In this document: one piece after another, positions 18,115 through 27,327 of the stretch | Numbering within the stretch: the stretch's first letter is position 1 | Layout: every line of letters starts with the position of its first letter | Notes under the pieces: model-generated | Databases searched by the model: none | Told to the model about the DNA's origin: nothing | Seen by the model: only the letters and a program-made list of their open reading frames with translations | NCBI GenBank assembly: GCA_010672825.2 | Contig: JAAHFU020000001.1 | Location: 2,108,001 to 2,172,000 of the forward strand | Length of the DNA: 64,000 bases | Direction: 5' to 3' | From: Leptolyngbya sp. SIO1E4 | GTDB taxonomy: Bacteria > Cyanobacteriota > Cyanobacteriia > Phormidesmidales > Phormidesmidaceae | Made by a program: the position numbers and the translations under genes

Positions 18115-18546
18115 TGTTTAAAGTTAAGTGTCCGCTCTATACGCTGACACAACCGCAAGTTTAGCGTTCGCCAGCAGCGATTTTGTCAGACGGTGATGAT
18201 GGATTGGCAAAATCTTACGGATGCCTTCATAGAAAAACCCCCGATGTCGGGATTTTAGGGATAGAGTTGTCACTAGGATTGATGGTGTGTAGTCGAGGGC
18301 TGTCAACGCTTCTGGCCGGGTAGGGTGCAACAGTACACCGCTGAAGAAACGAGAATTCCCGGACTTAGGCTGACAGAAAATGTAATGTTTGAAGAGTTCA
18401 CCCATTTCTTGGCGCTCTGGAATCGAGTCTGATGAACTCTGCCATCATCCATCTTCCTCAACGCTGAAAGGGAGCTTGGGCGATCGCATCAGCAAAGCCA
18501 ACGCCTGTACTCACTCTCAAATCGTCGAACTCATTCAACCGAATGC
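18115..18546. other. Divergent intergenic region with a minus-strand terminator
   Basis: Separates the minus-strand GNAT gene from the plus-strand cyclase gene. No coding region supported. A terminator-like hairpin points leftward at 18231-18256. A TTGACA on the minus strand lies upstream of it near 18305, so a very short RNA could be made here. Confidence 0.4.
18231..18256 (-). terminator. Hairpin with T-run on the minus strand
   Basis: CCCGA (18240-18244) and TCGGG (18247-18251) pair. Reading the minus strand, two more G then five T (18237-18233) follow. The plus strand shows only four T. No recognised gene ends here on the minus strand, so it may close a small RNA. Confidence 0.45.
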
Positions 18547-21500
18547 ATGCGGCTATCTAAATTTCAACGTCAAGAGCAGGGAAACAAGCCCAAGCTACTG
18601 GTTGTAGATGACGAACCAGACAACCTTGATCTACTCTACCGAGCGTTTTACCGAGAATTTAAAGTGTTGCGCGCCGAAAGTGGCCATGCAGCCCTGGCGA
18701 TCTTGGCAGAACAGCCAGATGTCGCCATTGTGATTTCTGACCAGCGCATGCCGGGGATGAGCGGCACAGAGTTTCTGCGGCAGACGGCTGCGAAACATCC
18801 CAATATCATGCGGATTATTTTGACGGGTTACACCGATGTCGGTGATCTTGTGGATGCAATTAACGAAGGCAAGGTCTTCAAATACGTCACCAAGCCCTGG
18901 GAAGATGAGCATCTCCGGGCTGTCGTCAAGCAAGCCCTCGAAACCCATCAAGTGCTGAGAGCCCGTACCGAAGAACTGCAGCGCAGCCTGCGGCAAGAGA
19001 GCCTGCTCAATGCCATTACCCATACCATTCGCAGTGCCGCTAGCTCTCAACGCATGATGCAGACCATTGTAGAAACCGTCGGCGCGCTGATGGGGTCAGA
19101 TATCTGCGTTGTGCAGCCCTACTATGACCCAATGCCTGCGATTCCTGATCGCTTTGTGTACGTTTCCTCTGATGCGGCAGTTGCCTCAGAAACGCTACAG
19201 AATGGTGAGGCTTCTCTGGTGTGGGAGGTCGCCGAAATCACGGTCTTAACCCCGGTCGACTTTGAGACGAGCCCAGAGTTCGTAGCCCGTCGGTCGACCT
19301 ATGAAGCACTCAATATTCAATCGACACTGCTGATTCCCCTCATGGGGCAGCAAACTTTAATAGCTGTCTTAGCATTACACCATTGTGGAACACCCCATGA
19401 GTGGAGCAGTAGCGAAATGCAGTTACTGGTCACCATGGCTGATCAGGTGGGTCTGGCCCTGTCTCAAGCGAGAACGTACGAACAGATGCAAGCCCTGGCC
19501 CAACGCGAACATTTGCTCAACACCGTGACCCAGGCCATTCGCTCCAGCCTGGAACCCCAGGCTATCTTTGCTGCCATTACGCAAGAATTGGGTCAGGTGC
19601 TCAGCGTTGATAGCTGTGTCCTATCTTTATGGACTGCCTCGGATGAGTACATGCGATGTGTGGGCTTGTATGAAGGGGGTGAAAACACGGCGACTGCAGC
19701 GGAAGAATTGTCCAACATCGCTGTGCACATGGGGGACGATACCCTGCCCCGATCTCAGGTGCCGATTCGCAGTAATCCGCTCTTACAGCACCTCTTGGCC
19801 AACCAGCAGCCTTTGGCAATCCATGACCTCAGCCAGCACCCAGAGATGGCAGTGCAAGATCCCCCGCCCTTACGATTAGCGGCGCGATCGCTCTTAGTGG
19901 TACCGCTGATCACTGAAGGGCAAATTATTGGGAGTATTTCTCTCCGCCATTTTCATCACCCCCACACCTGGAGCCAGGATGAAATTTCGCTAGCACAATC
20001 GGTGGCAGCCCAGGCTGCGATCGCAGTGCAGCAATCTCGGCTGTATCAAACTACCCGAGAACAGGCAGAGCAGTTAATGGCCTTGGATCGCCAAAAAACT
20101 GAATTTTTTCAAAACATTTCCCATGAGTTTCGTACCCCCCTCACCTTGACCTTAGGCCCTTTAGAAGGAGCTGTGAATCAAGGCCAAGGCCTGGACTACG
20201 AGCAGTCCACCGTTGCCCTGCGCAATGCTCGCCGACTGCTCCGCCTCGTGAATCAACTCTTAGACTTACAGCGCTTAGATGCTGGGCGCATGCAGCCTAC
20301 GTTTAGACCGGTTAATCCAGAAGCCTTTGTAGACGAGATTGTGACGGCCTTTCAGCCTTACTGTCATCGCAAAGGGCTCCATCTTGTTGCCCAATTATCT
20401 CCGTGCCCCACCCTCTATCTGGACTTAGAAAAGTTCGACAAGGTTCTTTATAACCTGCTGTCCAACGCGGTTAAATTTACCCCAGAAGGGGGCACGATCA
20501 CCGTCACGTTGGCTCCTAATGCTAGCCAGTGCGTTTTGACGGTACAAGATACTGGTATCGGGATTCGAGAGGATCAGCTGCCTTATTTGTTTGAGCGCTT
20601 TCGCCAGGCAGATGGATCGACCAATCGCCGCCATGAGGGGACTGGGCTGGGGTTAGCCCTCGTGAAAGAACTGGTTGCATTACACCATGGGCGTATCACC
20701 GTGGAATCGACTTATCGCGAGGGTTCGGCGTTTCGCATCACCTTACCGACAGGACGTCATCACCTACCCAGCGACCAGATTGTTGAAAATGCTGCCTTCA
20801 CAGAGACAAGCCGCGCCGTGATTGAGTTAGCGGATATTGTCCTCACAGAGGATGTATGGCATCCAACGTCTTCAGAACAGGCTGTGACGGTTCCTCCCAC
20901 GACCCCTCATATTCTGGTGGTCGATGACAACAGCGATTTACGCGCGTATATTTCCAATGTCTTACAGCGTCAAGGGTATCAAGTTCGGACGGCGCACTGT
21001 GGCGCCATTGCCCTGGAGATGATGCAAACTTACACGCCCGATCTGATCCTCAGTGATTTAATGATGCCTGGCATGTCTGGGTTAGACCTGATTTATCAAG
21101 TCCGTCAGAGCGATCGCCTGTGCAGTATTCCCGTGGTGTTGTTGACGGCCAAAGTAGATGATGAAACCCGTATTGAGGGGGTTGAACAGGGCGCTGACGC
21201 CTATCTGGGCAAGCCCTTTAACGATCGAGAACTGTTGGCAGAAGTCCGCAATCTGCTGGCATTAAAGGCGAATGAGCGGCGCGTCGCTGAACTCAACCAA
21301 TATTTAACAGAGTCGGTGTTGCGACGATTTTTGCCGGCGTCTTTGGTCAATAAAGCTGCAACGGGTGAACTTCAGCTTGATCTCAAACCTGAGCCGCGCT
21401 TGATTACCGTACTGTTTAGCGACATTGTTGGGTTTACACCCTTGTCTAATCTGCTGGGTTCTCAACGGGTTGCACAGCTCTTGAACGAATATCTAGCGGC

Positions 21501-21957
21501 CATGACCGATGCCATTTTCGCCAGCGGTGGCACTGTGGATAAGTTTATGGGGGACGGTGTGTTGGCGCTATTTGGGGCACCGGAAGATTTACCCACGGCA
21601 GAACAAGCACAGCGAGCTTTGGCCGCGGTGAACCGTATGCATGCAGCCTTAGCTGACCTCAATCAACAGTGGCAACGGGAGGGAATGCAAGCGATTGATG
21701 TGCGCTATGGCATTCACCAAGGGGATGCGGTGGTAGGCATGTTTGGTAGTGCCGTACGGGCGGACTACACCGCGATCGGCGCGTGTGTCAACATTGCATC
21801 TCGTTTGCAAGAAGTGGCTGATCCCAACGGCGTGCTGGTTTCTTGGGAATTGGCACAACACTTGCCTGAAGCACCCATTTTAGAAACCCGCTCTGTGATG
21901 CTGCGGGGCCTCACAACGCCGATGCAGGTTTGTAGCATTCGCCTGACTACGCCATAG
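18547..21957 (+). CDS. cyaC: CyaC-like receiver/GAF/histidine kinase/receiver/adenylate cyclase
   Basis: 1136-residue soluble signalling protein predicted to make cAMP under phosphorelay control. Order: receiver 1 (about 15-130, Asp65), two GAF domains (about 165-320 and 330-500), HisKA (His526 in SHEFRTP), HATPase_c ([19 protein letters not shown]), receiver 2 (about 790-910, Asp837), then a class III cyclase (about 940-1130). The cyclase has both metal Asp (959 and 1003), the adenine-selecting pair Lys999/Asp1073, and Asn1082/Arg1086, so it is adenylate- rather than guanylate-specific. This is the architecture of cyanobacterial CyaC. Neither GAF shows an obvious bilin Cys-His pair. The start codon ATG 18547 is reasonable; the receiver begins near residue 15. 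Confidence 0.92.
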   Translation: MRLSKFQRQEQGNKPKLLVVDDEPDNLDLLYRAFYREFKVLRAESGHAALAILAEQPDVAIVISDQRMPGMSGTEFLRQTAAKHPNIMRIILTGYTDVGDLVDAINEGKVFKYVTKPWEDEHLRAVVKQALETHQVLRARTEELQRSLRQESLLNAITHTIRSAASSQRMMQTIVETVGALMGSDICVVQPYYDPMPAIPDRFVYVSSDAAVASETLQNGEASLVWEVAEITVLTPVDFETSPEFVARRSTYEALNIQSTLLIPLMGQQTLIAVLALHHCGTPHEWSSSEMQLLVTMADQVGLALSQARTYEQMQALAQREHLLNTVTQAIRSSLEPQAIFAAITQELGQVLSVDSCVLSLWTASDEYMRCVGLYEGGENTATAAEELSNIAVHMGDDTLPRSQVPIRSNPLLQHLLANQQPLAIHDLSQHPEMAVQDPPPLRLAARSLLVVPLITEGQIIGSISLRHFHHPHTWSQDEISLAQSVAAQAAIAVQQSRLYQTTREQAEQLMALDRQKTEFFQNISHEFRTPLTLTLGPLEGAVNQGQGLDYEQSTVALRNARRLLRLVNQLLDLQRLDAGRMQPTFRPVNPEAFVDEIVTAFQPYCHRKGLHLVAQLSPCPTLYLDLEKFDKVLYNLLSNAVKFTPEGGTITVTLAPNASQCVLTVQDTGIGIREDQLPYLFERFRQADGSTNRRHEGTGLGLALVKELVALHHGRITVESTYREGSAFRITLPTGRHHLPSDQIVENAAFTETSRAVIELADIVLTEDVWHPTSSEQAVTVPPTTPHILVVDDNSDLRAYISNVLQRQGYQVRTAHCGAIALEMMQTYTPDLILSDLMMPGMSGLDLIYQVRQSDRLCSIPVVLLTAKVDDETRIEGVEQGADAYLGKPFNDRELLAEVRNLLALKANERRVAELNQYLTESVLRRFLPASLVNKAATGELQLDLKPEPRLITVLFSDIVGFTPLSNLLGSQRVAQLLNEYLAAMTDAIFASGGTVDKFMGDGVLALFGAPEDLPTAEQAQRALAAVNRMHAALADLNQQWQREGMQAIDVRYGIHQGDAVVGMFGSAVRADYTAIGACVNIASRLQEVADPNGVLVSWELAQHLPEAPILETRSVMLRGLTTPMQVCSIRLTTP

Positions 21958-22002
21958 GCTAGCGCTAAGCTAGAAGCGACGCTTTCTAGGGTAGCCCTGC
22001 TC

Positions 22003-22872
22003 GTGTGGTCTGACGCTTATCGAACGCCCCGTTCTGTGTGGGCAGTGAGTGCGATCGCAGCTACCGCGCTTCATGCGGGGGGCGCATGGTGGGCCATCAC
22101 TTACTGGCAAACCCGTCGCAGCACCACGACCCCTCCTCCGATCTCAGTAATTGCGTTACCGACTGCTGACGTCACACGCAGCCCACAGCAGCCTATCCCT
22201 TCATTACCGCCAGTATCTCCTACATCCCAGGCAGATCCTGCAGAAGCAGTACCCGCTGCTCCTCAGTTTGAAGCAGTGCCTGACACCTCGGTACCCCAAG
22301 CATCGCCCCCTACAGCTCCAGATCCTCCTAACACGGTTGCCGCTCCTACCCCCCCACCGTCTCAACCCAGGCCGCCTGCCTCCCCAGATCCTCCTAACAC
22401 GCCTGCTTCCCCTAGCCGCCCACCGTCTCAACCCAGACCACCCGCCCCTCAAAACCCTGAAACCTCGCCTGCTGCGCCAGCAACAGACGAGGTGTCTCCG
22501 AATCAACGCGGTGTGCTAGCAGCCTTAACACTTGATCCGGTCCCTGTTCAGTATCGGGCAGATCCCCCGGATGACTTCCCGCAAATGCCTTCTGGGTGGG
22601 AGCAAACCGCTTCTGCCCTAATTGAGGAATCTCGGTGTTTCACAGGCTCAATTCCCCCCCTCATCACCCTGCAACTGACGGTTGAGATGGATGGGCAGAT
22701 CTCTAACATCAAGTCTTGGCAAAACAGCAATTACCCTATCGATGACGACCTAGTGAACTGTCTGGATACGCTGAAAACTCAACTGCCCCCCCTCATCCCT
22801 GCGATGACAACCGGCAGCCCCATGCCGACCGATATGGTCTTGCTAACGTTAGAACTGAGTGTGACTGAATAA
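22003..22872 (+). CDS. TonB-like proline-rich membrane-anchored protein
   Basis: 289 residues starting at GTG 22003, 45 bases after the cyclase gene. One transmembrane helix (about 13-34) is followed by a Pro/Ser/Ala-rich stretch (about 45-165) suited to spanning the periplasm. The C-terminal domain (about 190-289) has paired conserved-looking Cys (RCF..., NCL...) and the TonB-like pattern LQLTVEMDGQISNIKSWQNS. The Pro-rich part holds a 22-residue tandem repeat with unit APDPPNT...PPSQPRPPA. It resembles TonB in layout but lacks ExbB/ExbD neighbours, so energy coupling is only inferred. Confidence 0.65.
   Translation: MWSDAYRTPRSVWAVSAIAATALHAGGAWWAITYWQTRRSTTTPPPISVIALPTADVTRSPQQPIPSLPPVSPTSQADPAEAVPAAPQFEAVPDTSVPQASPPTAPDPPNTVAAPTPPPSQPRPPASPDPPNTPASPSRPPSQPRPPAPQNPETSPAAPATDEVSPNQRGVLAALTLDPVPVQYRADPPDDFPQMPSGWEQTASALIEESRCFTGSIPPLITLQLTVEMDGQISNIKSWQNSNYPIDDDLVNCLDTLKTQLPPLIPAMTTGSPMPTDMVLLTLELSVTE
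22317..22448 (+). repeat. 66-base tandem repeat in the proline-rich linker
   Basis: Two adjacent units of about 66 bases (22 codons) encode PDPPNT-x-A-x-P-x-x-PPSQPRPPA. They are in frame and nearly identical in DNA, so the linker length probably varies between strains. Confidence 0.6.
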
Positions 22873-23107
22873 AGACTGAAGACTGTTCTCTGTAGGGAGA
22901 CCTCATGATCAAGGCCTATGCAGCCATGGAAAACTTCGTGATCGGAGCGTGTTAATCCCCGATTCTCAGTCGTTGAATCCCCGCGATCGCTCACAACAAA
23001 TCTGCAATGATTCAGAAAATAGACCCAATATGGGGCGATGTCGTAGTCGTTGTTACGGCTATGAGCGTCTTTTCAGATGAGATACTTTAGGTCTAGTTCC
23101 CAACAGG

Positions 23108-23803
23108 ATGCTCACGGTGTCTCTCAAGCTAGTAATCGGTAATAAGAATTATTCTTCCTGGTCATTACGGGCATGGCTTTATCTCAAGGAGAGCCAGTTA
23201 CCCTTTGAGGAAATTCAGCTGTCCTTATTTACAAGCCAGTGGGAATCAGCCATTAAAAAGTACACCCCCGCTGGACGCGTGCCCGTCTTGCTTGAAGGTG
23301 ATATCAGGGTTTGGGATTCTCTAGCAATTATGGAGTATGTGCGAGAGCATTATCCAAATGCTATAGGTTGGCCTCGCGATCGCGCCTGTAATGCTCATGC
23401 CCGCTCTATCGCAGCAGAAATGCATTCTGGGTTTCTCGCGATTCGCGAGGAACTGCCCCAAAATGTGCGGATATGTCAGCAGCGATCGCGAGATGACTTT
23501 TCCAGCGTTGCCCAAGCTCAAATTCATCGAGTGGAAACTCTCTGGCAAGACTGCTATCGCCAATATGGGGGGCCGTGGCTGTGTGGAGACTTCTCGATCG
23601 CAGATGTCATGTACGCCCCAGTTGCCCTGCGGTTCGTCACTTACAGCATTCAACTTAATGCCGATGCTCAGACGTTTGTTGAGGCAGTGCAAGGGCTAGA
23701 TTCTATACAGGCCTGGATACAGGCGGCGGCGGCAGAGCCGGAAGATTTGCCCTTCATTGATACCCTGCAACCCGCTAGCAACACCCCGTTATCTTTTGGA
23801 TAG
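23108..23803 (+). CDS. Glutathione S-transferase
   Basis: 231 residues. The N-terminal thioredoxin-like domain starts LKLVIGNKNYSSWSLRAW, where the Ser of the SSWSLR segment would activate glutathione. The cis-Pro/glutathione-binding segment is GRVPVLLEGDIRVWDSLAIMEY. The helical C-terminal domain (about 85-215) includes WLCGDFSIADVMYAPV. The family conjugates glutathione to electrophiles or reduces peroxides in the cytosol; the substrate is not predictable here. ATG 23108 is used as start; the fold begins near residue 6. It is convergent with fabI. Confidence 0.9.
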   Translation: MLTVSLKLVIGNKNYSSWSLRAWLYLKESQLPFEEIQLSLFTSQWESAIKKYTPAGRVPVLLEGDIRVWDSLAIMEYVREHYPNAIGWPRDRACNAHARSIAAEMHSGFLAIREELPQNVRICQQRSRDDFSSVAQAQIHRVETLWQDCYRQYGGPWLCGDFSIADVMYAPVALRFVTYSIQLNADAQTFVEAVQGLDSIQAWIQAAAAEPEDLPFIDTLQPASNTPLSFG

Positions 23804-23856
23804 TGAGCCTGTCGATAATGAGCGCCTGTCGACAGTGGGCATGAGGCGTGAAACAT

Positions 23857-24633
23857 CTACATCCCCATGATGTTGTAGCCAGAATCTACATATAGAATTT
23901 GCCCGGTCACACCACTGGCAAGGTCACTGCACAAGAACGCAGCTGCTTTACCGACTTCTGCCTGGGTCACTGTGCGGCGTAGGGGAGCAACCTCTTCAAC
24001 ATGATGAATCATATCTAATATGCCGCCGACGGCAGAAGAAGCTAGCGTCCGAATTGGCCCTGCGGAAATGCCATTAACTCGAATATTGTGCGGTCCTAGC
24101 TCTGAGGCCAAATAGCAGACATTCATTTCCAGGGCGGCCTTAGCAATGCCCATGACATTGTAGTTAGGCACAACCCGTGCTCCGCCCAGGTAGGTAAGCG
24201 TCACGATGCTGCCGCCTTCAGTCATTAAGGATTTAGCGGCCCCAGCGAGGCTAATTAAGGAGTAGGCGCTAATGTCTAACGCTGTCTGAAAGCCTTGCCG
24301 TGAGGTATTGCTAAAGTCACCCGTGAGGTCTTCGCGGTTAGCAAATGCAAGACAATGCACCAGCACATCTAGCTTGCCCCACGTCTCTTTGATCGCCCCG
24401 AAGGTTGCATTTACCTGATCTTCGTTTTGAACGTTACAAGGCAAAAACAGAGAAGGATTCAGCGGCTCGACTAGATCTTTGACCTTTTTTTCCATCTTGC
24501 CCTTGTCGTCGGGCAGATAGGTGATGCCCAAGTCAGCACCCGCAGCATGTAGCTGTTGAGCAATGCCCCAAGCAATGGAGCGGTTATTGGCAATGCCAGT
24601 AACCAGTGCGTGTTTTCCAGTGAGATCCAGCAT
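23857..24633 (-). CDS. fabI: Enoyl-[acyl-carrier-protein] reductase (NADH)
   Basis: 258 residues, the usual FabI length. It reduces the trans-2 double bond of enoyl-ACP in the last step of each fatty acid elongation cycle. Visible features are the nucleotide loop GIANNRSIAWGIA, the active-site pair Tyr-x6-Lys in YNVMGIAKA, and the C-terminal GVTGQILYVDSGYNIMG. It is divergent from the haloperoxidase gene, with more than 500 bases between the starts. Assignment is secure. Confidence 0.96.
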   Translation of the reverse strand: MLDLTGKHALVTGIANNRSIAWGIAQQLHAAGADLGITYLPDDKGKMEKKVKDLVEPLNPSLFLPCNVQNEDQVNATFGAIKETWGKLDVLVHCLAFANREDLTGDFSNTSRQGFQTALDISAYSLISLAGAAKSLMTEGGSIVTLTYLGGARVVPNYNVMGIAKAALEMNVCYLASELGPHNIRVNGISAGPIRTLASSAVGGILDMIHHVEEVAPLRRTVTQAEVGKAAAFLCSDLASGVTGQILYVDSGYNIMGM

Positions 24634-25149
24634 GGTAATTCTGTTGTGAGCCCCTTAGGAGGATACTCAAAACTGGGGACGAATGGATAGTCCCTCTATC
24701 GGGATTTCCGCTGGTTGGATACGGATGCCGCTGGTGTTCTAGAAATTCCCAGCAGCTCTGTGAACTCCTTGAAGACGCGAAAGATCACGTTTTATCCGGA
24801 TGACCAGTGGGCATTGCGTAAACCCTAGATATCCCGAGTTGCTGGTCGCCGTCAGTTGCCTGTGACCGGTCATCCATAAGGCTCCCCGCGCAGTCGGGAC
24901 ATTTTCAACGCCACATTGCCTGGCACCCTGGGCAATGTCCGGCCTTTCAAGCTTCTCAACGACAAAGATCAATGCATGGAATCAGGCGGTGCGATCGCAC
25001 CGCCTGATTCCATGCATTGATTGGTTTTTTTGTCAATAAAATTTGGAGATTTTTTGGGAAAAAGTCAGGAATTTGCACGGTGGACTTGTTGAACATCTTG
25101 AGAGTTTAGTCCTCACGTATTTGAAGTTATCCAAAGGAATTAGCCCCTA
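24634..25149. other. Long divergent intergenic region between fabI and haloperoxidase
   Basis: No coding region is supported. It contains an 8-bp inverted repeat ACATTGCC...GGCAATGT near 24910-24940 and the 54-base palindrome at 24968-25021. Promoters for both flanking genes are expected here, but no clear hexamers are visible. Confidence 0.5.
24968..25030 (+). terminator. Perfect 54-base palindrome centred on HIP1, followed by T-run
   Basis: Bases 24968-25021 are their own exact reverse complement, with 27-base arms and no loop. The centre is the HIP1 octamer GCGATCGC (24991-24998). Downstream comes TGG then seven T, so in RNA it would be a very strong terminator hairpin. It sits about 120 bases before the haloperoxidase start, and no recognised gene ends upstream on this strand, which points to a leader attenuator, an sRNA terminator or a cruciform-forming site. 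Confidence 0.7.
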
Positions 25150-27015
25150 ATGGAATCACGTCGTTCTCAAGCCCTTAACGTTCGTATTGAAGCTGCCAAA
25201 GTTGCTTTTAATCGGGAGCATCCGCCCCATGAAGCCAATGGGGAAGAACTACAGTACCGGTTTGCAAAGCCAGATTCGGATGCAAGCCCAGAAGATGTTA
25301 TTCGCGGTGGCAAGCCTTCTCATATTGCCAACTATACGAAAGGGCTCCCCCATCGAGAAGATGATGGTCTGATTGCAGACCCGGCTGATTTTCAACAGTT
25401 TGTCCGGGGGATTGACTCGGGGGATGTCCGTGACTTTCGAGATACTCCCTTAGGCCCACTACAAAGAGATGACAGCGGCCACGTGATTGCTTGGGGGGCG
25501 CAACCCGGGCAACCCATCTCCTGGCAGTCTGGGTTCACGAATTCTGAAACTATCCGTGATGCCAAGGGTGGATCTGTTCCAGTACGGGCCTGGGAAAGCC
25601 AGGGCGCCGGAAATACATTTGATTTAGAAGGGCCAGATGCCCAGGCCGTGACAATGCCACCTGCTCCGATCTCGGACAGCGAAGAACTCATCGCTGAAAT
25701 GGCCGAAGTGTATGAAATGGGCCTTTTGCGGGATATTCCTTTTGCCAAATTCGAGCATGATGCCGATGTTCAAGCGGCAATCTTTCGCTTAAACCAACTG
25801 GCTTGGTTTAACGGTTCTCACATCGCCGGGCTGTCCCCTGCGGCCCAAGCGCGTCGTCGGAGTCAAGTCACCGCAGAAACAGTATTTCGCGGGACAACCT
25901 TTGGGGATGCTGTCGGTCCCTATCTATCCCAATTTCTGTGTGCTGGAACCCCTGAACTTGGCAGCAGCACTGGACAAACCAGCGAGAGTGCGCGGGCGGG
26001 TCTTGTGCAATATGGAGCCTTAGTTTTCCAAAATAAGGTTCGGTTTGCTACCCCCTATCGAGACTATATGACCACCTGGGAATGGTGGTTAGATGTTCAG
26101 AATGGTGCCGATCTCCGCGGGACTGAAAGTTATGAAGGGGACTGCTCTAACCCTCGCTATCGGTTTATCGCCACCCCTCGTGACTTGGCGACCTACGTTC
26201 ACTATGACGCGCTTTACGAAGCGTATTTGAATGCTTGCTTAGCGATGCTGGCACTCAAAGTTCCCTTTGATCCCGGTATTCCTTTTCAAGGGACTGATAT
26301 CCTTGACCATCAGCAAGGGTTTGCGCATTTTGGTGGGCCTCACATCTTGTCCCTGGTGACAGAAGTTGCCACCCGGGCCCTGAAAGCTGTCCGATTTCAG
26401 AAGTTCAACGTCCATCGTCGCCTCCGCCCTGAAGCGGTTGGGGGGCGGCTGCATCGGATGAAAAACTCTCCTGGCAATCCTAGCTTCCAGCCCTTCGAGG
26501 CCATGGGCGATCGCCTGACTCAAACGGGTCTTTTAGAGGCTGTCTGCGCCCATAATCAGCGACAAAACACGATTCAGGATGGTCGGCAAGAAGATGGTGA
26601 GACTCAAAGCAGCTACTTGCTACCCATGGCTTTTCCCGAAGGCTCTCCCATGCATCCAGCGTATGGGGCGGGTCATGCGACGGTTGCAGGTGCCTGCGTC
26701 ACGATTTTGAAGGCGTTTTTTGACCATCGCTATGTCTTGCCTCGCCCATATGTGTATCCGGCTCCCTGCGGTCAGGTACTCAATGTTGCTGAAGGTACTC
26801 CAGATCTGACCATTGAAGGGGAACTCAATAAGCTCGCATCTAATATTTCCATTGGTCGTAACTGGGCTGGAGTGCATTACTTCACTGACTACTCCGAATC
26901 TGTACGAATGGGTGAACAAATCGCGATCGGCATCCTGGAGGAGCAAAAGCTTACCTACGGAGAAAATTTCTCAATGACGGTGCCCCTGTATGACGGTCAG
27001 ACCATCCGAATTTAG
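25150..27015 (+). CDS. Vanadium-dependent haloperoxidase
   Basis: 621 residues. Oxidises halide with hydrogen peroxide using a bound vanadate. The vanadate-site residues line up with the algal bromoperoxidase pattern: Lys418 and Arg426 (KFNVHRRLRP), Gly508-His509 (YGAGHA), Arg570 and His576 (RNWAGVH). His502, seven residues before the vanadate His, matches the bromoperoxidase-type second His. Position 507, Ser in the usual SGH motif, is Ala here. No signal peptide is seen; the N-terminus MESRRSQALNVRIEAAKVAF is basic and hydrophilic. The gene stands alone with a strong terminator 59 bases after the stop and a long palindrome upstream. Bromide rather than chloride use is inferred from His502. 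Confidence 0.93.
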   Translation: MESRRSQALNVRIEAAKVAFNREHPPHEANGEELQYRFAKPDSDASPEDVIRGGKPSHIANYTKGLPHREDDGLIADPADFQQFVRGIDSGDVRDFRDTPLGPLQRDDSGHVIAWGAQPGQPISWQSGFTNSETIRDAKGGSVPVRAWESQGAGNTFDLEGPDAQAVTMPPAPISDSEELIAEMAEVYEMGLLRDIPFAKFEHDADVQAAIFRLNQLAWFNGSHIAGLSPAAQARRRSQVTAETVFRGTTFGDAVGPYLSQFLCAGTPELGSSTGQTSESARAGLVQYGALVFQNKVRFATPYRDYMTTWEWWLDVQNGADLRGTESYEGDCSNPRYRFIATPRDLATYVHYDALYEAYLNACLAMLALKVPFDPGIPFQGTDILDHQQGFAHFGGPHILSLVTEVATRALKAVRFQKFNVHRRLRPEAVGGRLHRMKNSPGNPSFQPFEAMGDRLTQTGLLEAVCAHNQRQNTIQDGRQEDGETQSSYLLPMAFPEGSPMHPAYGAGHATVAGACVTILKAFFDHRYVLPRPYVYPAPCGQVLNVAEGTPDLTIEGELNKLASNISIGRNWAGVHYFTDYSESVRMGEQIAIGILEEQKLTYGENFSMTVPLYDGQTIRI

Positions 27016-27073
27016 CCAATCCCTGCTCTGAGTGCACCGCTGGCACTCTTTGCCTGAGTCTCTCCCTATGTAG

Positions 27074-27102
27074 CCGAGCAAGTCATGCCCTTGCTCGGTT
27101 TT
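27074..27102 (+). terminator. Intrinsic terminator of the haloperoxidase gene
   Basis: CCGAGCAAG (27074-27082) and CTTGCTCGG (27090-27098) form a perfect 9-bp stem with a 7-base loop, followed by TTTT. The rest of the gap to trxA (27103-27327) holds nothing recognised. Confidence 0.85.
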
Positions 27103-27327
27103 CTTCATATCAATGCTTTAGCCAGTGTGGGGCGATCGGTGTGCCGCCCTGAAAAAATGATGTTTGTTTACCAATACCTTGCTCGCCAATGAAGCGTCCG
27201 GCGGGCTCAAGATTTATCAAAAATTTCCCTAGGTACAGAGAATAGCCTTGCGGTCAGCCTACAAAGCTATCCCCTGACATTAAGGGAATCATCCAATTCA
27301 CTCATGGTTAGAGAACTGTGGAGCTCT

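Noticed and set aside
18124-18405. 93-codon minus-strand frame
   Set aside because: A terminator-like hairpin lies inside it and the translation shows no domain or coding bias.
22151-22519. Frames overlapping the proline-rich part of the TonB-like gene on both strands
   Set aside because: Produced by the repetitive GC-rich linker; the translations are Leu/Pro- or Arg-rich without domains.
24739-24972. 77-codon minus-strand frame between fabI and haloperoxidase
   Set aside because: Ends in the palindrome arm, lacks a ribosome site and resembles no family.
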